Source: Cellvibrionaceae bacterium 1162T.S.0a.05 (GTDB taxonomy: Bacteria > Pseudomonadota > Gammaproteobacteria > Pseudomonadales > Cellvibrionaceae). From it: a stretch of 64,000 nucleotides of DNA. Of the stretch, positions 9,353 to 19,044 are shown piece after piece (position 1 is the stretch's first letter; each line of letters starts with the position of its first letter). A program made the position numbers and the translations under genes. The stretch is from assembly GCA_000964245.1 (NCBI GenBank), contig LANB01000001.1, positions 2,694,392 to 2,758,391 on the forward strand, given 5' to 3'. A model generated the notes under the pieces. The model worked only from the letters and a program-made list of their open reading frames with translations, was not told where the DNA came from and made no database searches.

Positions 9353-10302
9353 TAGAGAAAACTCGCGCGTAGAAAGTCGAAGCCGTCGAGAATGCGAGCA
9401 ATAAATTGATCTTTCGGACGAAAACGACTGGGTACTTGTTCATTAAAATCGCGTTCCAACTGGTCGATCATCTTGTGCAAGCGGCGTTGATGTAAACCAA
9501 GAGCATGTTGAATCGGGTCGGTGAGTAGGCCAGAAAAAGCAGCGAAGGCCGCAAGTAAAGTCATGACTGCGAGCATGGACGCACTCAATAACCCCAAGCC
9601 GGGTTCCGGTGGAAAAAGTGAATAATAAAAATCCCCGAGTGTTTTTCCAAAAATAAAGTCGCGGCTGGCACACTCTTGAGCAAGGAGGGAGGCGAGTACC
9701 AGGCCCACACCAATACCGCCGGGCGTAAATTTTTTAAAGGCAAACGCACCGGCAATGGTGCAGGATACCGTGTTGTTAATGTCTGCCGAGGCGGTGCGCG
9801 TAACTTTATATTGCTGGAGTGCGTCATCAAGAATTAAATTGATTGCCTGATCGAACTCCGCCTGGTTGATGTCGTGATGCGGAACCTGCTTCTGCAAGCT
9901 GTGCACAATATTGGCTTTGAGGCTGTTGTCTTCGTCTTGATGTTGGAGAAGCTCGTGTAAGAGCAAGTCACTGAGGTTTTTCTGAACCTGAGTGGTAAAG
10001 CCAGGGGGAATTTTTTTACAGAAAGTAACAAAGCGGGGAAAACGCCCACTGCGTTCGACCAGGTAGCGGACGAGACAAATAAGGGCGTAAATGGGCGCCC
10101 AGAACAAATTGAGCGGTGCACGTACTATGTCTAGCCCAAAGGCCGCGCGATTGGTTGCCCAGGTACCGGGTAGGGCAAAGTGTTGTTCACAGAATGCGGG
10201 GACCCGAGCTCGACAGCGTGAAAAATACGCGCTCGCGCCATCGCGCACGGCAATCTGGAAGCGATTTTCCTTTTGAATTCTTTGCATATCGAGTGCATTC
10301 AT
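9352..10302 (-). CDS. Conserved membrane protein of unknown function
   Basis: I chose ATG 10302 (MNALDMQRIQKENRF, 316 residues). The frame stays open upstream to about 10593, but that stretch is AT-rich and low in coding character; no strong ribosome-binding site decides the start. The protein has hydrophobic segments around LNLFWAPIYALICLVRYLV, at a Gly-rich stretch (GAFAFKKFTPGGIGVGLVLASLL) and at LLSASMLAVMTLLAAFAAFSG. It ends in a charged helical tail. It overlaps the downstream oxidoreductase by one base, which suggests that the pair act together at the membrane. I do not recognise the family with certainty; it may belong to a DUF of multi-pass proteins. Confidence 0.7.
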   Translation of the reverse strand: MNALDMQRIQKENRFQIAVRDGASAYFSRCRARVPAFCEQHFALPGTWATNRAAFGLDIVRAPLNLFWAPIYALICLVRYLVERSGRFPRFVTFCKKIPPGFTTQVQKNLSDLLLHELLQHQDEDNSLKANIVHSLQKQVPHHDINQAEFDQAINLILDDALQQYKVTRTASADINNTVSCTIAGAFAFKKFTPGGIGVGLVLASLLAQECASRDFIFGKTLGDFYYSLFPPEPGLGLLSASMLAVMTLLAAFAAFSGLLTDPIQHALGLHQRRLHKMIDQLERDFNEQVPSRFRPKDQFIARILDGFDFLRASFL

Positions 10303-10870
10303 ATTTGAAATTGCCGGAATTATAACGAAGTTTTCCGTCACAGGTACTACGGGTATTACAGCGCTGCTCGGTCTTGTGCTTCCAAAAACCCTTACAATCA
10401 CTTTTGTGCCTTTTATATATGAAAAGGCGGATTTGCCGTGGTGTTCATAAAACCTATTATGGAATATTTTGTAATAACAATCCTGGGATATTATTGAGGT
10501 TTGGCAATATAGCTGCTCATTCAAGTTTGAAAAATTTATATATAAAAATCTGCCGCTTGTATGCCGAGCAAGGCAAGCGCTGTAAAGCGTCACACATTTT
10601 TATTCAGTCTGATCGACTAAAAGCTTTCATATTTATTTATGAAATTTACTGTATTTATTTTCCGTACAAGCTTGACGCTTTTTGCAGTAAAAATTTCGTT
10701 GAAAATATGCGGTGAGACATCGCTTCCCCACTTCAAACCCGTTATTCTTCGCGGTTCCCGGTATATTTCCGGTTTATAAATCCGTGGAAGCTGGAATTCG
10801 CTATCAACGTTATTTCAGACTTTCCCGGCCATAATAAATTTTGAATCATTTTTGCAAAGAGGTTAACACT
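10303..10870. other. Intergenic region with no supported gene
   Basis: This is about 570 bp of AT-rich sequence between the divergent membrane-protein and cellulase genes. Short open frames occur on both strands, but none has a convincing ribosome-binding site or a recognisable product. It probably contains the cellulase promoter. I see no clear operator or hairpin. Confidence 0.6.
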
Positions 10871-12757
10871 ATGACCAGGACATTTTTCGGTCGGTTTTTA
10901 CGTGCCACTAGTAGCGTGTCGGCACTGCTATTTGCTTCCCTGCTTTCTTCCCAGAGTCTCGCATTAAATTGTGAATACAGTACCAGTAATGACTGGGGTA
11001 GCGGCTTTACCGCGAGTATGACGATTACGAATGATGGCAGTTCAACTATCAGTGGTTGGGAAGTCAGTTGGCAACAAAATGGCGGGTCCACGCTCAGTGG
11101 TTCGTGGAATGCCAACCTGTCAGGTTCCAACCCTTATGCCGCGACCAACTTAAGTTGGAATGGCAATCTGGCTGCTGGCCAGTCAGCCAGCTTTGGTATG
11201 CAGGGTAATGGTGACAATTCAACAGCCACTATTTTATCCTGTGTCGCGCAAGGCGGAAGCACGTCGTCATCAAGCAGTGCGTCATCCAGTAGCAGTTCAA
11301 GTTCTTCATCGAGCAGTTCATCCTCGAGTAGTGCTTCATCCAGCAGTTCTTCATCGAGCAGTTCGTCCTCAAGTAGTTCGTCTTCGAGCTCATCGTCCAG
11401 TTCATCAAGCAGTTCCAGTGCGTCCAGCTCTTCAGGTGGCAGTGCGTGTGTTTGTAATTGGTATGGGCAGGGAACGTGGCCGATTTGTCAGAATTCGAAT
11501 GGCGGTTGGGGTTATGAAAATGGTCAGAGCTGTATTGGTCAACAAACCTGTGAAAGCCAGGGAACGCATAGTCCTGGCGGCGTAGAATGCAGTGGCTCGT
11601 CATCGAGTTCCAGCAGTTCTTCATCCAGTTCTTCATCAAGTTCGAGCAGTTCCTCTTCAAGTTCATCGTCCAGTTCGTCCAGCAGTTCGTCTTCAAGCAG
11701 TTCTTCGTCGAGTGCTTCAAGTTCGAGTAGCAGTGGCGCGGGCGCTGTGGCTTTCTCGCAGCAAATGGGCGTCGGTTGGAACCTGGGGAATTCTCTTGAA
11801 GCGATGGGGCCAGGAAATGAAACAGCCTGGGGTAACCCGGTTGTGACTCAACAACTGATCAGTTCCGTTAAAGCGGCAGGTTTCGACACGATTCGGATTC
11901 CTGTTGCCTGGAGTGTGTTTTCCAATCAAGCCAGTTACACCATTGACGCAGCCTGGTTAAACCGTGTGGAAGAGGTTGTGAACTACGCGTTGAACGAAGA
12001 CATGTATGTGGTAATGAACGAGCACTGGGATGGCGGTTGGTTGAATCATCCGTTTTATGCGAATCAGGAATCTCTCAACAATCGACTGTCAGTTATGTGG
12101 ACGCAAATTGCGACTCACTTCCGTGATTACGACCACCGTTTATTGTTCGCAGGCACCAACGAAGTTATGAACGAAGGGGATTACGGTACGCCGACTCAGG
12201 AATACGTCGATGTACAAAACAGTTTCAATCAGACTTTTGTGAATGCCGTGCGCGCAACCGGGGGTAACAACGCGGACCGTTATCTTGTTGTACAGGGGTT
12301 CAATACCAATATTGATCACACCGTAAACTTCGCTGAAATTCCTTCCGACTCTGCGAGTAATCGACTGTTTATGGAAGTGCATTATTACGACCCCTATAAC
12401 TTCACACTCAATACCGACAGCAACATTACAGAGTGGCCAAGCAGCCAGGAGAGCTGGGCGAATGAAAGTTGGGTGGATGAGCAAATGCAAAAAATGAAAA
12501 GCAATTTTGTCGACCAGGGCGTTGCCGTGATTCTTGGTGAATACGGTGTGGTCTCACGGGCAAATGTATCGGGCCACGAAGCATCGCGCATTCGTTGGAA
12601 TCAATACATTACCGAGTCCGCAGTGAATCACAGTTTGGTGCCGATTTATTGGGACAATGGTTATAGCGGCGATGGTGGTATGGCGCTCTTTGATCGCAAT
12701 AGCGGAAGTCAAATTTATCCCGATTTGATTTCTGCCATTGTCGGTGCTGCAAATTAG
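10871..12757 (+). CDS. Secreted modular cellulase CBM2-polySer-CBM10-polySer-GH5
   Basis: ATG 10871 follows AGAGG at a good distance and gives 628 residues. The signal peptide ends near residue 31 (SQSLA). Domains in order: a CBM2 module (about 32-126) bounded by Cys and rich in exposed Trp; a serine linker; a CBM10 module (CNWYGQGTWPIC, GWGYENGQSCI); a second serine linker; and a GH5 catalytic domain from about 295. GH5 motifs are GWNLGNSLEA, RIPVAWS, the acid/base region FAGTNEV (predicted Glu) and the nucleophile region ILGEYG (Glu). In this family the enzyme hydrolyses beta-1,4-glucan; the exact substrate is inferred from the two cellulose-binding modules. It is followed by a strong terminator and appears monocistronic. 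Confidence 0.95.
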   Translation: MTRTFFGRFLRATSSVSALLFASLLSSQSLALNCEYSTSNDWGSGFTASMTITNDGSSTISGWEVSWQQNGGSTLSGSWNANLSGSNPYAATNLSWNGNLAAGQSASFGMQGNGDNSTATILSCVAQGGSTSSSSSASSSSSSSSSSSSSSSSSASSSSSSSSSSSSSSSSSSSSSSSSSSSSASSSSGGSACVCNWYGQGTWPICQNSNGGWGYENGQSCIGQQTCESQGTHSPGGVECSGSSSSSSSSSSSSSSSSSSSSSSSSSSSSSSSSSSSSSSSASSSSSSGAGAVAFSQQMGVGWNLGNSLEAMGPGNETAWGNPVVTQQLISSVKAAGFDTIRIPVAWSVFSNQASYTIDAAWLNRVEEVVNYALNEDMYVVMNEHWDGGWLNHPFYANQESLNNRLSVMWTQIATHFRDYDHRLLFAGTNEVMNEGDYGTPTQEYVDVQNSFNQTFVNAVRATGGNNADRYLVVQGFNTNIDHTVNFAEIPSDSASNRLFMEVHYYDPYNFTLNTDSNITEWPSSQESWANESWVDEQMQKMKSNFVDQGVAVILGEYGVVSRANVSGHEASRIRWNQYITESAVNHSLVPIYWDNGYSGDGGMALFDRNSGSQIYPDLISAIVGAAN

Positions 12758-12790
12758 AAAACTTCTCTTCGATTAAGGCAGCAATTGATA

Positions 12791-12820
12791 AGGCCTCCCT
12801 TGGGAGGCCTTTTTTTGTTT
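12791..12820 (+). terminator. Intrinsic terminator of the GH5 cellulase gene
   Basis: An AGGCCTCCC-TT-GGGAGGCCT hairpin is followed by a run of seven T, about 35 nt after the stop codon. Confidence 0.9.
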
Positions 12821-12854
12821 TTTAAAAAGCGTTTATCGACTTTTACATCGTGCG

Positions 12855-15800
12855 CTAATTTGTTTTTGCCGAGAATTCGACAATAACCTGGTCGGTGTCA
12901 AAAGCAATCAGGTCTGCACAGCCATCACCATTCACATCTGCCATCAAGCGAGGGGTTTCGTCTGTTCGCCAACCTTTTGGATAACCATAGTCATCCAGCC
13001 AGAGTGTCAGGCTCCCAAAGTCTAAACCACTGCCGGAATTGAACGCGAACCGAACACCGCCATCCGTACCGGCGCCACTGTGCGGTCCGATACCGACAAG
13101 ATCCAGATAGCCATCGCCATTCAGATCCACAACAAAGCGCGGGTCATTTTGAATGCGCCAGCCGTCGTCGTAACCCCAATGCTCATGGACTTGCGTGATG
13201 CTGCCTGCAAATGAAGTTCCATTTGAAAGTGACGCGTAAGTTCCAGCGTTCGCGAAAGTAATAACGTCATCGGCACCGTCATTGTTAAGGTCAACAGTGA
13301 GACGTGGATGCTGGTTAATGCGATAGCCTGAGTTGTAACCCATGAAGCTGTGCGACGATGTGGTTTGGAAAGTGTTGTTTTGCATGTTGGTAGAAATAAA
13401 CGTTTTACTGCCACCGTGCCCAACAATATCCATAAAACCGTCGTTGTTTACGTCTGCCAGGTGGCGGGGATGATTGGCAGTCCAGCCGCCGACATTGATT
13501 CCGTAACCTCCGAATATCACATCACCTTCCTCCAGGCGGATAAACTGGTTGCTTGCGGCGAGGCCGATGCGAATGCCGTCCGCAGAAAACGCAACGACAT
13601 CATCCTTACCGTCGTTATTGATGTCTCCCAAAAGACGCGGATAATTTCCGGTATCGGTATAGCCCTGATCAAAACCGTAATCCGCTATCCACAAGTTCAT
13701 TGCACCGAATTGACCGCTACCATCATTGAGCGCAACAAATACACCGCCATCGCCAAACAAAACGAGATCGGGCGTATCATCCCCGCCCACGTCGGCCACC
13801 ATGCGTTGTTTACGTGTTTTATCAAAGCTGTTGCCACTGGCGAAATCGTCACTGACTTTTACCGCTGCGTTAAAACCTGTTTCCGTTGCAATGGCCACCC
13901 ATGTTCCATCCGGTCCAAAACCGAGCAGGTCCGTTTTGCCGTCAGCATTCACATCAACGGCGAGGCGGGTGTCCCGGGTTTCGTCCCAACCTTCCGATAA
14001 GGTCATGCCGATGGAATCTGCAAAAGTTGGCTGTAAATTAATAGGGTAGGTTTTGCTTTCTTCCGGGCTATCACTGCCATCGGCGGTGATGGTAATGGTA
14101 TACGCCCCCTTGACTGCATATTCATGAGGAAGCGACACGATCGGAACAGAATTGTTGCCACCGGGAAGGGTTTGCAAGGCGGAACCGTCTCCCCAATCAA
14201 TCGTTGCGGAATCTACGATGCTATCGGCGGGTGCAGTGATGCTGCCGTTTAAAACAATCGTATTGCCGGGGCCGGTTAAAGTAAGGTTAAAGCCCAGTAA
14301 GGACACCCCAACAGGATCATCATCAAGGTCATCGTTAATACCGTCGCCATCTGTATCCGCATTGTTGGGGTCGGTTCCTTGTTCCTTTTCTTCAAAATCG
14401 GTGAGATTGTCGTTGTCGGCATCGCTATTGAGTGGATCGGATTTCACAAAACGCGATTCACCGCTCACCACAACGTTCCAACCGTTACGCACTTCGTCTT
14501 CATCCAATAAACCATCGCCATCGGTATCATCTTCATTAATGTTTGTTCCCAAAAGGTATTCTTCGCGATTAAACAAACCGTCATCGTCGAAGTCGGCAAC
14601 ATAAACGAGATTGATTAAATCGCGCGGAAGCAAATTAATATCTTCGAAGTTTGTGGTGGGGTCGTCCATACTTTTACTGCTGGAAAAAACATACCAGAAA
14701 CCTTGCTGACGACTCACCGTTTCCTGGCCGCGCACTGAACTTAAGACTTCACGTTGTTCGCCGGTTTCTTCATTGTTTTCATCCAACACAGCGAGCGTTT
14801 GCGTAGTGAAAGGAATTTCCAGAATATCGTTGAGCACTTCCCCAATGGTGATACCAAGCACCTGACCGGTGACCGGCGCGCGTTTCACATTAGTGGCAAC
14901 CATATAACTTTCAACACTGTTACTGCCGTCGTAGGTGTTATCGCCATAGTCGATAGTAATTTGTGCCGTTAAGGAACCGATGTCCTGGCTTAAGCGCGCA
15001 AAGCTTCGGCCTTCCTCGCTACCGATTTTATCCATGGTGTAATCACTCACAGTGAAAAGTAAACCACTGGGATTTTCCATTAACTCTTCTAGTAGCGGCA
15101 CCGTGGGGCTTTCATCGGTGAGCACTTTTTGAATCGCACTGCCATTGGTCGCCATTTCCCTGGGGTCATCTTCAAGGTCCAGCGTCAGGGTACCGACAGG
15201 CTGAAAAGAGTTGCCGTTTGCAGAACGTTTTTTGGCAATCACTTCGACCCGGGATAATTCAAACGAAAGGTTTGATGTGTTTACAACGTTAATCAATGCC
15301 GAGATCGAGCCACCGCTTACCGCGCGCGATTCAGATTGTGCGTCGTTGCGTAAATTGCTGTAGGTCGATCGACTTTCTTTTGCCGAGCTGCTGCTCACAT
15401 TGGTAGAGGTTTCCGCAGTGACTGATGCAGAGACACTGGATTCCGTGCCGCTTTTTGCGGAACCGCCGATTGCAGTCGGGCTGGCACTGACAGACGCTTC
15501 GGAATACACCCGTGTGCTGGCACTGATGGTGGCCGAGGTGGACGCCGTATCAGAGCGTGAGTACGTTGAAGATTGCCCTTTTTCATGCGTTGTTGAGTAT
15601 TGCACCGCATTGCTGTTATCGGAGGTGTTGGTGACTTCCAATTGAATTGTGGGGTCGCCAATCACTTCGATAGAAACATTGGGCAAATCTGCAATCAGGG
15701 GATTAAAGCCGCCGTTTGTAATTTCATAGCCGTCACTCAGACCATCGCCGTCTGTATCGAAAAGGATGGGCGAAGTCGGCAGGTTGTTGTGTTCGTGCGC

Positions 15801-16169
15801 ATCGCTGAGACCATCATCATCGGTATCAGCCAGATTGATATTGGTTCCAATTTCGACTTCCACGTCATCGCTGAGCCCGTCGCCATCGGTATCCACGGCT
15901 GCGCTGCCAGAAGACGATGAACTGGAACTGCTCGAACTGGAACTGCTCGAACTGGAGCTGCTTGATGCACTGGAACTACTGGACGCACTCGAACTACTCG
16001 ATGCACTTGAGCTACTGGAGGCACTGGAACTGCTTGCTGCACTTGAGCTACTCGAAGCACTGGACCCGCCGCTGCTGTTACCGCCACCACCGCCGGAGCC
16101 GCCGCCACAGGCGCTCATTAAGGCGATAACACCTAATATCGCCACAAATTTTATATGTTGCTTGTTCAT
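12855..16169 (-). CDS. Large lipoprotein paralogue: TSP3, binary-toxin B (PA)-like core, PKD-like domain, FG-GAP propeller
   Basis: ATG 16169 (MNKQHIKFVAILG) is chosen because AAAGGGAGAAAAACC precedes it, giving 1104 residues. The lipobox is LMSAC (Cys21), followed by a Gly-rich then polyserine linker and three TSP3-type repeats, one more than in the paralogue at 3517-6693. The core shares long stretches with that paralogue: NPLIADLP, GGSAKSGTESSVSAS, VEVIAKKRSANGNSFQPVG, MDKIGSEEGRSFARLSQD and GFWYVFSSSKSMDDP. A second TSP3 block, a PKD-like domain and seven DxNxDGxxD FG-GAP repeats follow. It lies 98 nt downstream of the Ser/Thr kinase gene on the same strand, so it could be part of the sigma-kinase operon or have its own promoter. 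Its role is unknown; surface binding and pore formation are hypotheses. Confidence 0.85.
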   Translation of the reverse strand: MNKQHIKFVAILGVIALMSACGGGSGGGGGNSSGGSSASSSSSAASSSSASSSSSASSSSSASSSSSASSSSSSSSSSSSSSSSSSSGSAAVDTDGDGLSDDVEVEIGTNINLADTDDDGLSDAHEHNNLPTSPILFDTDGDGLSDGYEITNGGFNPLIADLPNVSIEVIGDPTIQLEVTNTSDNSNAVQYSTTHEKGQSSTYSRSDTASTSATISASTRVYSEASVSASPTAIGGSAKSGTESSVSASVTAETSTNVSSSSAKESRSTYSNLRNDAQSESRAVSGGSISALINVVNTSNLSFELSRVEVIAKKRSANGNSFQPVGTLTLDLEDDPREMATNGSAIQKVLTDESPTVPLLEELMENPSGLLFTVSDYTMDKIGSEEGRSFARLSQDIGSLTAQITIDYGDNTYDGSNSVESYMVATNVKRAPVTGQVLGITIGEVLNDILEIPFTTQTLAVLDENNEETGEQREVLSSVRGQETVSRQQGFWYVFSSSKSMDDPTTNFEDINLLPRDLINLVYVADFDDDGLFNREEYLLGTNINEDDTDGDGLLDEDEVRNGWNVVVSGESRFVKSDPLNSDADNDNLTDFEEKEQGTDPNNADTDGDGINDDLDDDPVGVSLLGFNLTLTGPGNTIVLNGSITAPADSIVDSATIDWGDGSALQTLPGGNNSVPIVSLPHEYAVKGAYTITITADGSDSPEESKTYPINLQPTFADSIGMTLSEGWDETRDTRLAVDVNADGKTDLLGFGPDGTWVAIATETGFNAAVKVSDDFASGNSFDKTRKQRMVADVGGDDTPDLVLFGDGGVFVALNDGSGQFGAMNLWIADYGFDQGYTDTGNYPRLLGDINNDGKDDVVAFSADGIRIGLAASNQFIRLEEGDVIFGGYGINVGGWTANHPRHLADVNNDGFMDIVGHGGSKTFISTNMQNNTFQTTSSHSFMGYNSGYRINQHPRLTVDLNNDGADDVITFANAGTYASLSNGTSFAGSITQVHEHWGYDDGWRIQNDPRFVVDLNGDGYLDLVGIGPHSGAGTDGGVRFAFNSGSGLDFGSLTLWLDDYGYPKGWRTDETPRLMADVNGDGCADLIAFDTDQVIVEFSAKTN

Positions 16170-16267
16170 GGTTTTTCTCCCTTTAAGTCCATGCCCCGCC
16201 GGGGGCAATTTGCAGGCAAATGCGCCTGTTATGACTTACAGCGTCAAAAGGAGAAAAAAAACCTCAT

Positions 16268-18985
16268 TTAATTTTTGGGGAGGGGCGTCCTGTATTCTTC
16301 GGTGAGCATGTCCCAGTAACGGGCTTCGTCGTCGGGGCGGCCCATTTCACGGTAGAGAAAGACGAGGCGTTCAAGCGTAATTTGGGTTTCACTGTGCTCC
16401 TGCCCGTACTTTTCTAACTTGACAGGCAGGATATCAAGCAGGTGCTTTTCCGCTGCATCAAATTGCCCTTGTTTCATCAAAACAAAACCAAGCTGACTGC
16501 GCAGAGGCAAAACCAAACGGTGTTCTATATCAAAATGCTTTAGCCGAATCGCCATGGCTTTTTCGAAACCGGCCTGGGCTTCCGCCCAGCGCTCCATTTT
16601 CATATATACCGCAGCTTGAGAAGTGATCGGGTAAGCGCGGTGGGGGTGATCGACATCCATGCCGACTTTATCCTGCATATCAATGGAGAGGTCAAAATCG
16701 GTAATTGCCGCTTCATAATCACCCAGGCTGCGATTGTAATACGCGCGGTTGTGGTACATGGCGGCCAAACTGTTGTGGGGCCCCTTGTAACGCCTCTCGG
16801 AACGTTCAATGACCGTGGTGATTGCGTCGAGGGCTTTCTGGTATTCGCCCATTTTATCCAGTAATTGCGAATAGCTGTTCCAGGTGTGAACAACCTCGAC
16901 GTGGTCTTCCCCGAGGATTTTTGTACGCGCTGCAATTACGTCCAGGTAAAGCGCTTCGCTCTCTTCGAGTTGGGAATCTTCGCGTAACAAGCCCGCTAAA
17001 ATGCGTTTGGTACTCAAGGTGTGAAGATGTTCTTCACCGAGTTCTTGTCGTTGCAAGGCCAAAGCTTCGCGCAAATGTGTTTCGGCTTCCGGGAAGCGAT
17101 CCTGAAAACGCAGCAATTCGGCGAAATCACTTTTCGCTTTTGCAACATATTCTGTGCGCACATCCACGGGCAGTTGTTGTGCGAGTTCGAGCGCGCGTGA
17201 ATACACTTTTTCAGCCTGGGTATATTGCCCTTCAGTTTCATCCAGCTTGGCAAGCGCCAGCAGTGTTTCTACAGTTTCGGTGTGGCGTTCACCAAATTGT
17301 TTTTCGGCGATAGCCAGTGATCGCTCAAAATGGACGCGGGCATCGCTAAATCGATCGGAATCCTGGTTAACAAAACCAATCACGCGCAGCGTCGCGCTTG
17401 AGTCTGCGGCATCGTTTCCGTAAACCGCAAGTTGGTTTTGCAGAGCTTCCTCTAGCAGCGTACTCGCTTTTTCTTTTTCACCGATCTGATAATAAATTTC
17501 GCCGAGTACGGCAGCGAGCTTGGCATAAATTTCAGGGCGATTGGCGAGTTCAGCTTTTAATTGTGCGGCACCTTCATCCAGAATTTCGCGGGCACTGAGA
17601 TCACCACTTCCCCCCTCCATTGGGTCGGCGTAACTGAATAAGCGGGTAACAAAGCCAACAACTTCATCGGTACGCGCTTTTTCTTGCAGTGCGAGATCTC
17701 GCTCTTCGGTAATGCGTTGTGTGTAGAACACAATGGTGGCCACTAAAATGGCCAAAAATGACACGCCTGCCCAAACGGCATTGCGGTATTTTTTATAAAA
17801 GCGCCCGAGACGATAAGCAAAGGAATCGCCGCGCGCAAAAATGGGTTCAAAATTCAGATGCCGTTGTAAATCTTCGGCGAGTTGATCGACAGATTGGTAG
17901 CGTTTTTCCGGTTCGGGTCGCAAGGCCATTAAACAAATCACATCCAGATCGCCCTGCAATTCGCGTTGCAGGTTTTTCAAGCCGGTTGCGCGCGCAGAAC
18001 AAATCGCCTTGATACTGGTTTGGCGTTTTTCATCATCGGCCAGCACTTCACGAGTGATCACTGTGCTGGGTTTGATTAACTCACCTTCCAGCACAAGTTT
18101 GCGATATTCCTCATAGGTCCGTGACGCGACATAGGGGCGACGGCCAGACAGAAGCTCGTAAAGAATCACACCCAGTGAATAGACGTCGATGGACGTACTC
18201 ACAGATTTTGCATTCAGAAATTGTTCCGGAGCGGCATAGGCGGGCGTAAACAACTGCATGTTAGTGCGGGTTAATTCAGACACTGCGCCATCGCTATCCT
18301 CATCCATCAATTTGGCAATGCCAAAATCCAGCAGTTTGACTTCGCCCTCATGGGTAACCAGCACATTAGAGGGTTTTAAATCGCGATGAATCACCAGGTT
18401 CTGGTGGGCGTAATGCACGGCTGCGCAAACCTTGCGAAACAGCGCAATGCGCGCAGCAAGGCCGAGATTTTTACGATCACAATATTCATTAATGGCTTCG
18501 CCACGCACGTATTCCATCACGAAGTAAGGGCGGCCATCATCAGTTAAGCCACCGTCGACAAGCGCCGCAATGTTCGGGTGGGATAAACGGGCGAGAATGC
18601 TGCGTTCCTGTTTAAAGCGCTGCACAATTTGCTCGCTGTCCATGCCTTTTTTAACAATTTTAATGGCAAACTTTTTGTCAAAACTGCCATCAACATGTTC
18701 AGCAAGATACACCGCCCCCATACCACCACTGCCGATGCGCTGTTGAATTTTATAGTGGCTTAATTGGGTATTAACAAAATTATCGTCCAGTGAATCGTAC
18801 ACTTCGAGTGCAGCATCTTTTATCGGGTCAGACAAGGTGCCTTCTTCCGCCGATTTCAACAGGGCAAGTAACTCACTAATCACTTCGGGCTTATTGGTTT
18901 GCTGGCGAATAAATGCTTCGCGCTCCTCTGGGGGGCGCTCTAATGCCGCGTGAAATAACGCTTCGATTTCTGTGATACCTACCAT
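16268..18985 (-). CDS. Membrane Ser/Thr protein kinase with C-terminal TPR repeats
   Basis: This 905-residue protein has an N-terminal segment of about 75 residues, then a Hanks-type kinase domain. Visible kinase motifs are the Gly loop (RIGSGGMGAVYLAE), the catalytic Lys (FAIKIVKKG), the catalytic loop HRDLKPSNVLV, the metal-binding DFGIAK and the activation-segment APEQ. All are intact, so it should be active. A single membrane helix (VWAGVSFLAILVATIVFY) follows near residue 400. The remaining half is TPR repeats with AxxxxxxxLexA spacing, probably periplasmic and protein-binding. It lies 59 nt downstream of the ECF sigma factor, a pairing well known for this class of sigma factor, where the kinase is thought to control sigma activity. 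Confidence 0.93.
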   Translation of the reverse strand: MVGITEIEALFHAALERPPEEREAFIRQQTNKPEVISELLALLKSAEEGTLSDPIKDAALEVYDSLDDNFVNTQLSHYKIQQRIGSGGMGAVYLAEHVDGSFDKKFAIKIVKKGMDSEQIVQRFKQERSILARLSHPNIAALVDGGLTDDGRPYFVMEYVRGEAINEYCDRKNLGLAARIALFRKVCAAVHYAHQNLVIHRDLKPSNVLVTHEGEVKLLDFGIAKLMDEDSDGAVSELTRTNMQLFTPAYAAPEQFLNAKSVSTSIDVYSLGVILYELLSGRRPYVASRTYEEYRKLVLEGELIKPSTVITREVLADDEKRQTSIKAICSARATGLKNLQRELQGDLDVICLMALRPEPEKRYQSVDQLAEDLQRHLNFEPIFARGDSFAYRLGRFYKKYRNAVWAGVSFLAILVATIVFYTQRITEERDLALQEKARTDEVVGFVTRLFSYADPMEGGSGDLSAREILDEGAAQLKAELANRPEIYAKLAAVLGEIYYQIGEKEKASTLLEEALQNQLAVYGNDAADSSATLRVIGFVNQDSDRFSDARVHFERSLAIAEKQFGERHTETVETLLALAKLDETEGQYTQAEKVYSRALELAQQLPVDVRTEYVAKAKSDFAELLRFQDRFPEAETHLREALALQRQELGEEHLHTLSTKRILAGLLREDSQLEESEALYLDVIAARTKILGEDHVEVVHTWNSYSQLLDKMGEYQKALDAITTVIERSERRYKGPHNSLAAMYHNRAYYNRSLGDYEAAITDFDLSIDMQDKVGMDVDHPHRAYPITSQAAVYMKMERWAEAQAGFEKAMAIRLKHFDIEHRLVLPLRSQLGFVLMKQGQFDAAEKHLLDILPVKLEKYGQEHSETQITLERLVFLYREMGRPDDEARYWDMLTEEYRTPLPKN

Positions 18986-19044
18986 GTCTTCAATTCCCTG
19001 ATGTTGTTTTGACGGAGTGACCGTTTAGGGTTGGCGGTATTGCC

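Noticed and set aside
10374-10715. Possible 113-codon plus-strand gene in the AT-rich gap before the cellulase
   Set aside because: No convincing ribosome-binding site, irregular composition and no recognisable domain; it lies in a non-coding AT-rich gap.
11270-11735. Repetitive serine-codon tracts that might be mistaken for a CRISPR or minisatellite
   Set aside because: They are in-frame polyserine linkers of the cellulase with irregular TCN/AGY codons, not spaced identical repeats.
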